This document shows positions 53,494 to 57,041 of a stretch of 57,041 bases of DNA, in pieces. Both the position numbers and the translations under genes were made by a program. Source of the stretch: Bacteroidales bacterium (GTDB lineage: Bacteria > Bacteroidota > Bacteroidia > Bacteroidales > UBA932); contig JAHHQQ010000012.1 in the NCBI GenBank assembly GCA_020026275.1, forward strand, positions 1 through 57,041, in the 5' to 3' direction. Every line of letters starts with the position of its first letter. The first letter of the stretch is position 1. A model generated the notes under the pieces. That model had not been told where the DNA came from. It saw nothing but the letters and a program-made list of their open reading frames with translations, and ran no database searches.

Positions 53494-54606
53494 ATGGACA
53501 TTAAAAAAAGATTACATTCATTGGATGCCTTGAGGGGTTTTGATATGCTATTCATCCTTGGCTTGGCCTCCCTTATCGTATCTATTTGCGAACTGTTCCC
53601 TGGCGGGGCAGACTGTGCCTTGGCCCGGAACATGACTCACGTAGCATGGGATGGCATGAGGCATCATGACACCATATTTCCTTTGTTCCTTTTCATCGCA
53701 GGTATTTCCTATCCTTTTTCCTATGCCAGCCAAATTGCGAAAGGAAGAACCCAAGGCCAGATTTATGCGAAGATTTTCTACAGAGGCTTCATGCTGGTCT
53801 TCATCAACCTCTTATACAACGGTCTGCTGAACTTTGATTTCGTCCATCTTCGTTACACCGGAGTCCTTGCCCGTATCGGTATGGCATGGATGTTTTCAGC
53901 ATTGATCTTCGTCACTTTCAAAAAGAATTATATAAGATGGATCATCGCCGCTTCCCTGCTGATAGGCTATTGGTTACTGCTGAGATTTGTTCCGGCTCCG
54001 GATATGCCAGCCGGCACCGATCCATTCTCCATCGAAGGCAACCTCTGCGGTTATATTGACAGAAATGTCATTCCTGGCAGATTCTACCAGGACTTCTTTG
54101 ATCCGGAAGGAATTCTGAGCACCATTCCGGCCATCGTAACAGCCATGCTGGGTATGTTCACCGGCCAATTTGTCAAACTTTCTGATGACAAGATTTCCGG
54201 AAACAAGAAAACCCTCTGCATGTTTGGAGCCGCTGCGGTCATGCTGGGTCTCGGACTGCTCTGGAGCCTTGATTTCCCAATCAACAAATCACTCTGGTCC
54301 AGCTCATTCGTTCTGGTCGTAGGTTCCTACTCACTGGCCATGTTCGCCCTCTTCTATTGGATCATTGATGTGAAGGGCTGGAAGAAATGGAGCTTCATTT
54401 TCCAGGTCATCGGTCTGAACTCCATCACCATCTACCTGGGCCAGCGAATTGTCAGCCTCAGAAGCATCAGCCATTTCTTCTGTGACGGTCTTGCAGACCT
54501 CGTCGGCAGCGCATGGGCACCGGTTGTCCTGAACTTCGGCTATCTCTGTGTCGTCTGGTTCCTCGCCTACTTCCTCTACAAACAGAAGATTTTCCTGCGC
54601 GTATAG
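53494..54606 (+). CDS. DUF5009/HGSNAT-like multi-pass membrane protein
   Basis: 370 residues with about ten hydrophobic spans. N-terminal RLHSLDALRGFDML and HDTIFPLFLFIAGISYPFS match the DUF5009 family, related to heparan-alpha-glucosaminide N-acetyltransferase and YeiB-like acyltransferases. The His in RHHDTIFPLF is where the acetyl-carrying His is expected. Such proteins move acetyl groups across the membrane onto sugars. It follows rodA by 63 bp with no terminator between, so transcription may continue into it; a link to wall or glycan acetylation is only inferred. Followed by the terminator at 54845-54884. Confidence 0.8.
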   Translation: MDIKKRLHSLDALRGFDMLFILGLASLIVSICELFPGGADCALARNMTHVAWDGMRHHDTIFPLFLFIAGISYPFSYASQIAKGRTQGQIYAKIFYRGFMLVFINLLYNGLLNFDFVHLRYTGVLARIGMAWMFSALIFVTFKKNYIRWIIAASLLIGYWLLLRFVPAPDMPAGTDPFSIEGNLCGYIDRNVIPGRFYQDFFDPEGILSTIPAIVTAMLGMFTGQFVKLSDDKISGNKKTLCMFGAAAVMLGLGLLWSLDFPINKSLWSSSFVLVVGSYSLAMFALFYWIIDVKGWKKWSFIFQVIGLNSITIYLGQRIVSLRSISHFFCDGLADLVGSAWAPVVLNFGYLCVVWFLAYFLYKQKIFLRV

Positions 54607-54948
54607 ACAACACACCGTTTCCCATAGAAGCCTTCTTATGCAGAAACAACATATAGACATAGGCACAGTACTGATATTCCGAGTATTTTCCTCATTTGAG
54701 TGTAGTTTATAGCATTGTATATAACGTACGTTCTCTCTATTAATTATTTTATTGTCATCAGATTTTGACAATACATACAAAAATCTCGAAAAGGGAGAAT
54801 GAAAGTTGAAAATCGGGATACTATTATACTTATGATGTTGCTGTAATTAAAAGAGCCACCCATTAATGGATGGCTCTTTTAATTGTTTATACTGGCATTT
54901 CATCGGGCTTATAAGCAGACGATGATTTGATGTCAGTTGGATGGGACA
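54607..54948. other. Intergenic region
   Basis: 342 nt without a gene I can support. It contains the hairpin terminator at 54845-54884 and an AACGTACGTT palindrome near 54724. Base composition becomes AT-richer here than in the genes to the left. Confidence 0.6.
54845..54884. terminator. Bidirectional terminator
   Basis: AATTAAAAGAGCCA (54845-54858) pairs fully with TGGCTCTTTTAATT (54871-54884); the loop holds a second palindrome CCATTAATGG. It can end both the DUF5009 transcript and the minus-strand small membrane gene. Confidence 0.85.
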
Positions 54949-55221
54949 TCAAAATATGTGCGTAAGTGCAACCAATACCAATGGTATTATTATAAATACG
55001 ATAACATCAAACTTATTCTGCCGAAACACTTCTTTGAGGCTATGCGTTTCTTGCCATGTCGCATAGAGCAACAACAATAAAGATAGAAATAAGACAGTCG
55101 CTATAATCTCTGCAATGAGCCAAAGCCAAGGATAGTCCAATATCCTGACAATAAAGGAGAAAAGCAGGAAACAAAAACCACCGGTTTCAAAAAAATTCCT
55201 TAACTTTTTTTTCGGTAACAT
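54949..55221 (-). CDS. Small membrane protein of unknown function
   Basis: 90 residues from the ATG at 55221, or 111 from an ATG at 55284. The shorter form is preferred because it starts with the basic LPKKKLRNFF that would lie in the cytosol before three hydrophobic helices (about 13-27, 32-51, 70-88). No family recognised. It lies in the gene-poor stretch next to the suspected island boundary, beside another tiny frame that overlaps the longer start. Could be a remnant. Confidence 0.45.
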   Translation of the reverse strand: MLPKKKLRNFFETGGFCFLLFSFIVRILDYPWLWLIAEIIATVLFLSLLLLLYATWQETHSLKEVFRQNKFDVIVFIIIPLVLVALTHIF

Positions 55222-55256
55222 GATCAATTCATTTATTAGTGAGAAAAGTCCAGTGA

Positions 55257-55391
55257 CTATCGACAAAGACTTATTTGACAGCATCGAAGTCCTTTGTGAT
55301 TGAATCCTTCAACAAAACCAAATTTTCCATATTCTTGGGTAGAATATGATACAAGAGTCAAGAAAGCAAGAATAAGAAGAAACTTCTTCAT
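55257..55391 (-). CDS. Tiny signal-peptide-bearing reading frame, perhaps a gene remnant
   Basis: 44 codons from ATG 55391 to TAG 55257. The first 17 residues (KKFLLILAFLTLVSYST) look like a signal peptide; the rest (EYGKFGFVEGF... CCQISLCR) has no recognisable feature. It overlaps the longer possible start of the neighbouring membrane gene. It may be the start of an exported protein gene whose body has been lost, or a real small secreted peptide. Confidence 0.3.
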   Translation of the reverse strand: MKKFLLILAFLTLVSYSTQEYGKFGFVEGFNHKGLRCCQISLCR

Positions 55392-55678
55392 ATTCTTCCA
55401 ACTAAACTCAGCCAATTTAAAGATTAATTATTTGAATTCAAATTAATCTATTCATAAAGCTCTATTGAGGAGGACGTCCAGTCCTGATCTTTTCTGAAGT
55501 CACTAAAACTAATACCTAAACACAGAGATTCCTCAGACAATAATGCCAAACAGTAGATTTTTCATAGAAATTTCAATAAATAACACTTCTAGACGTACTG
55601 TCCACTCAATCTTGTCATTGGGTGGAGAATTCTAACATGAGAACAGTAATTTTTAGTTGAATGTGGGGAAAGAAGATA

Positions 55679-55713
55679 CAAAAACAGCCTTGTAGAATCT
55701 ACAAGGCTGTTTT
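55679..55713. terminator. Terminator next to the tRNA fragment
   Basis: AAAAACAGCCTTGTAGA pairs with its complement TCTACAAGGCTGTTTTT around a very short loop. It lies 3' of the minus-strand tRNA fragment, where the terminator of the original tRNA gene would be. Confidence 0.8.
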
Positions 55714-55715
55714 TG

Positions 55716-55736
55716 TGCTTCGGACGGGACTTGAAC
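55716..55736 (-). other. tRNA 3'-end fragment, candidate attachment site
   Basis: On the minus strand, TTCAAGTCCCGTCCG followed by AAGCA reproduces the last 21 positions (53-73) of a tRNA: T-loop TTCAAGT closed by G53-C61, T-stem 3' strand CCCGT, acceptor 3' strand CCGAAGC and discriminator A. The 5' partner of the T-stem (expected xCGGG) is replaced by unrelated bases, so the rest of the tRNA is missing. A terminator follows directly. This is the pattern left at the far end of an element integrated in a tRNA gene. Confidence 0.5.
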
Positions 55737-55775
55737 GCAAAAGTGTTTATCGCTGTGACATTCGTTCCGGTGATG

Positions 55776-55895
55776 GTTTTTGAGATTCTTCGTACCACCA
55801 AAAGCTTGGAAATCTATGGTCTCCACAGTCGGAGGCAGAGAGATTTGAGTCCCTACCGGGAAAATCGCATCCTTGAAAGCAGTTGCCGGAAAGCC
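55776..55895 (-). pseudogene. BspA-type leucine-rich-repeat (LRR_5) remnant
   Basis: In one minus-strand frame (open 55925-55653, only a TTG start) the peptide reads FPATAFKDA... ISLPPTVETIDFQAFGG followed by TKNLKN. This closely follows the LRR_5 pattern of BspA-like surface proteins (LPxTVxxIxxxAFxxCxxLK). Only about one and a half repeats remain, there is no usable start or signal peptide, and the frame runs into the tRNA fragment. I take it as a piece of a larger surface protein gene. Confidence 0.4.
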
Positions 55896-55914
55896 AACTT
55901 TATGTGAAAAGAAG

Positions 55915-55960
55915 AAAATCAACAAATTTGTTGATTTTTAAAGTTGAATTATTAAATTTG
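55915..55960 (+). promoter_or_regulatory. higBA promoter with palindromic operator
   Basis: A perfect 24-nt palindrome (55915-55938, half-site AAAATCAACAAA) covers the -33 element: TTG at 55931-55933, then 19 nt, then TAAATTTG (55953-55960). The spacing and sequence fit the Bacteroidota consensus exactly. The palindrome is the likely binding site of the HigA antitoxin or the HigBA complex, which would block the promoter. The -7 box ends only 4 nt before the toxin ATG. Confidence 0.65.
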
Positions 55961-55964
55961 CAGT

Positions 55965-56279
55965 ATGATAGTCATATTCGAAAAAGAATACCTGATGGAA
56001 CTCTATGTGTCCGGTAAGACAAGCGACAAGAAACATATGTTCCAACCTGAAATTATAAAGGGCTACAAGAAACGCATTGATTATATGAAGGCGGTGGAAA
56101 AGGTCGAAGACTTCTTCAAGCTTCCCTCATTGAGATTCGAGAATCTCGTCGAAGACAAGGAAGGACTTTCCTCCATCCGCGTCAACGACAAATACAGAAT
56201 AGAGTTCACCGTGATAGAACGGGAAGAACCCCTGATATCAATATGCAGTATTGTAGAACTTTCCAACCATTACAAATGA
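55965..56279 (+). CDS. higB: HigB-like toxin, RelE/ParE superfamily
   Basis: 104-residue toxin of a type II toxin-antitoxin system, expected to be a ribosome-dependent mRNA endonuclease. The start at 55965 (MIVIFEKEYL) matches the usual N-terminus of the family. Core segments: KKHMFQPEIIKGYKKRIDYM, LRFENLVEDKEGLSSIRVNDKYRIEFTV and the C-terminal ICSIVELSNHYK. The toxin gene comes first, as in higBA loci, and the antitoxin begins 7 bp after its stop. The -7 box lies so close upstream that the mRNA may be leaderless. Confidence 0.9.
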   Translation: MIVIFEKEYLMELYVSGKTSDKKHMFQPEIIKGYKKRIDYMKAVEKVEDFFKLPSLRFENLVEDKEGLSSIRVNDKYRIEFTVIEREEPLISICSIVELSNHYK

Positions 56280-56286
56280 TTTGATT

Positions 56287-56631
56287 ATGGTAGAGATAAA
56301 CAAAATAGACAACAGAATGGTTGCCAACAATCTGGAGCCATTCAAACCGACCCACCCAGGCGAAATCATAAGGGATGAGATCGGATTCAGAGGTGTCACT
56401 CAGAAAGCACTCGCCGAGAAGATGGGAGTGAACTATACCATCGTGAATGATGTGATCAACGGGAAACGCTCCGTGAACATCAAGTTTGCAATCCTCTGTG
56501 AGGCTGCTCTGGGCATTCCGGCAACCATGCTCATCAACATGCAGAGGGATTACGACATCTACATTGCGAAACACGACAAGAGCTTCTTGAATCTTCTTTC
56601 TAAGGTCAAGAACATTGCGGCTGTCCTATAG
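56287..56631 (+). CDS. higA: HigA-like antitoxin, XRE-family
   Basis: 114-residue HTH antitoxin that neutralises HigB and represses the operon. ATG 56287 is preferred over the in-frame TTG at 56281. Signature of the family: FKPTHPGEIIRDEI, then the helix-turn-helix VTQKALAEKMGVNYTIVNDVINGKRSV (about 36-62), and LGIPATMLINMQRDYDI. Co-transcribed with higB. The palindrome at 55915-55938 is its probable operator. Confidence 0.92.
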   Translation: MVEINKIDNRMVANNLEPFKPTHPGEIIRDEIGFRGVTQKALAEKMGVNYTIVNDVINGKRSVNIKFAILCEAALGIPATMLINMQRDYDIYIAKHDKSFLNLLSKVKNIAAVL

Positions 56632-56648
56632 GGACATCATGATATATA

Positions 56649-56686
56649 AAAAATGACGGGAACTATGCATTGCTCCCGTCATTTTT
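56649..56686. terminator. Terminator after higBA
   Basis: AAAAATGACGGGA (56649-56661) pairs with TCCCGTCATTTTT (56674-56686). It also lies at the 3' end of the convergent outer-membrane protein gene. Confidence 0.85.
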
Positions 56687-56739
56687 GTATATGTCTCTCA
56701 CCAGGTTCCCTTCATTAACAGGTAACGTTTCTTCATCGT

Positions 56740-57041
56740 CTAGAACTCCCATCTGAGATTCAGCAGGAAGCTGGTGCCGTACAGGGTGCTCCAACTGCTC
56801 TGGATGTAATCTTCCAGAATGACGGTACTCCAGCTGTTGTTGCGGTTCAGCAGATCACGGACATCGAAGCCCAGCTCCACATTCTTCTTCTGGCCGAACT
56901 TCCAGGATACGCCTGCATTCCACAGTTCCCTATGGTAGCCAGGGGCCTGTTCCTCGTCTGTTCCCATCCAATTCCATAATATATCACTCTTCAGCCAGAG
57001 ACGCTGGAAGAGGTTCACCTTCACCTGGGCATCGAGGTTTT
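56740..57041 (-). CDS. C-terminal part of an outer-membrane beta-barrel protein (TonB-dependent receptor-like), cut by the window edge
   Basis: About 100 residues of the C-terminus; the frame is open to the right edge with no start. It shows alternating beta-strands typical of the end of a TonB-dependent/outer-membrane beta-barrel protein: WNAGVSWKFGQKKNVELGFDVRDLLNRNNSW and a final strand ending in LLNLRWEF with C-terminal Phe, the signal for the BAM machinery. The DLLNRN motif is common in the OMP_b-brl_3 (carboxypeptidase-regulated TonB receptor-like) group, so it may be that type rather than SusC. It is convergent with higBA, with a terminator between them. Confidence 0.7.
   Translation of the reverse strand, partial: NLDAQVKVNLFQRLWLKSDILWNWMGTDEEQAPGYHRELWNAGVSWKFGQKKNVELGFDVRDLLNRNNSWSTVILEDYIQSSWSTLYGTSFLLNLRWEF

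Larger units (their letters stand above)
55392..55964. other. Gene-poor region at suspected island edge
   Basis: 573 nt without an intact gene. In order: an imperfect AT-rich inverted repeat around TTTGAATTCAAA (55431-55442), a terminator (55679-55713), a tRNA 3'-end fragment (55716-55736), a leucine-rich-repeat remnant on the minus strand (about 55776-55895) and the higBA operator and promoter (55915-55960). Confidence 0.6.

Noticed and set aside
54331..54780. 149-codon frame on the minus strand across the end of the DUF5009 gene
   Set aside because: It runs opposite a well-supported membrane protein gene, has no domain, and its codon pattern is that of the reverse complement.
55840..55862. 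Second tRNA-like string (ATTTGAGTCCC) on the plus strand
   Set aside because: No T-stem pairing and no acceptor partner; it falls inside the leucine-rich-repeat remnant on the other strand.

Overview
This window looks like chromosome of a gut- or rumen-type member of the Bacteroidales (phylum Bacteroidota). The grounds are SusC/SusD outer-membrane pairs, lipoproteins of DUF families typical of the phylum, the gene order rplM-rpsI-rpsB-tsf, promoters of the Bacteroidota form (TTG, about 19-21 nt, TAnnTTTG), and weak Shine-Dalgarno signals before most genes. The genus cannot be fixed from what is visible. There are no rRNA genes, complete tRNA genes, CRISPR arrays or insertion sequences.

Layout. 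1-6.7 kb: a two-gene chromate transporter, a secreted GH20 beta-hexosaminidase on the minus strand, then a lipoprotein cyclophilin and a large secreted zinc metalloprotease. 6.9-17 kb: a six-gene plus-strand locus made of SusC, SusD, a DUF4843 lipoprotein, a PKD-like lipoprotein, a metallophosphoesterase lipoprotein and a histidine acid phosphatase. It is built like a polysaccharide utilization locus but carries phosphatases in place of glycosidases, and is the best candidate here for a little-described system. 17-31 kb: housekeeping genes (tsf, rpsB, rpsI, rplM, dusB, lpxK, DAHP synthase-chorismate mutase, frr, pyrH), an isolated fumarate-reductase-type cytochrome b gene, and a minus-strand cluster of aminopeptidase P, hemW and a coiled-coil membrane protein, then a NAGPA-type lipoprotein. 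31-43.8 kb: small hypothetical genes, an M16-like protein without the zinc motif, a TPR protein, a U32 protein, an unknown lipoprotein, and the minus-strand run PBP1A-ddl-prmC. 43.9-54.6 kb: topA, an Lrp/AsnC regulator, ispD, and the rod-shape operon mreB-mreC-mreD-mrdA-rodA followed by a multi-pass DUF5009 acyltransferase-like gene.

From about 54.6 kb to the right edge the character changes. Gene density falls, and the stretch holds small orphan reading frames, a BspA-type leucine-rich-repeat remnant, a 21-nt tRNA 3'-end fragment followed by a terminator (the usual mark of the distal end of a tRNA-integrated element), a HigBA toxin-antitoxin operon with a palindromic operator, and the C-terminus of an outer-membrane beta-barrel protein. 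I read this as the left boundary of a genomic island whose other end lies beyond the window.

How genes work together: PBP1A and Ddl on one side and the Mre/PBP2/RodA elongasome on the other supply peptidoglycan synthesis and rod shape. rplM-rpsI, rpsB-tsf and frr/pyrH supply translation and nucleotide supply. The SusCD-phosphatase locus probably binds a phosphorylated compound at the cell surface, removes phosphate outside the inner membrane, and imports the products.
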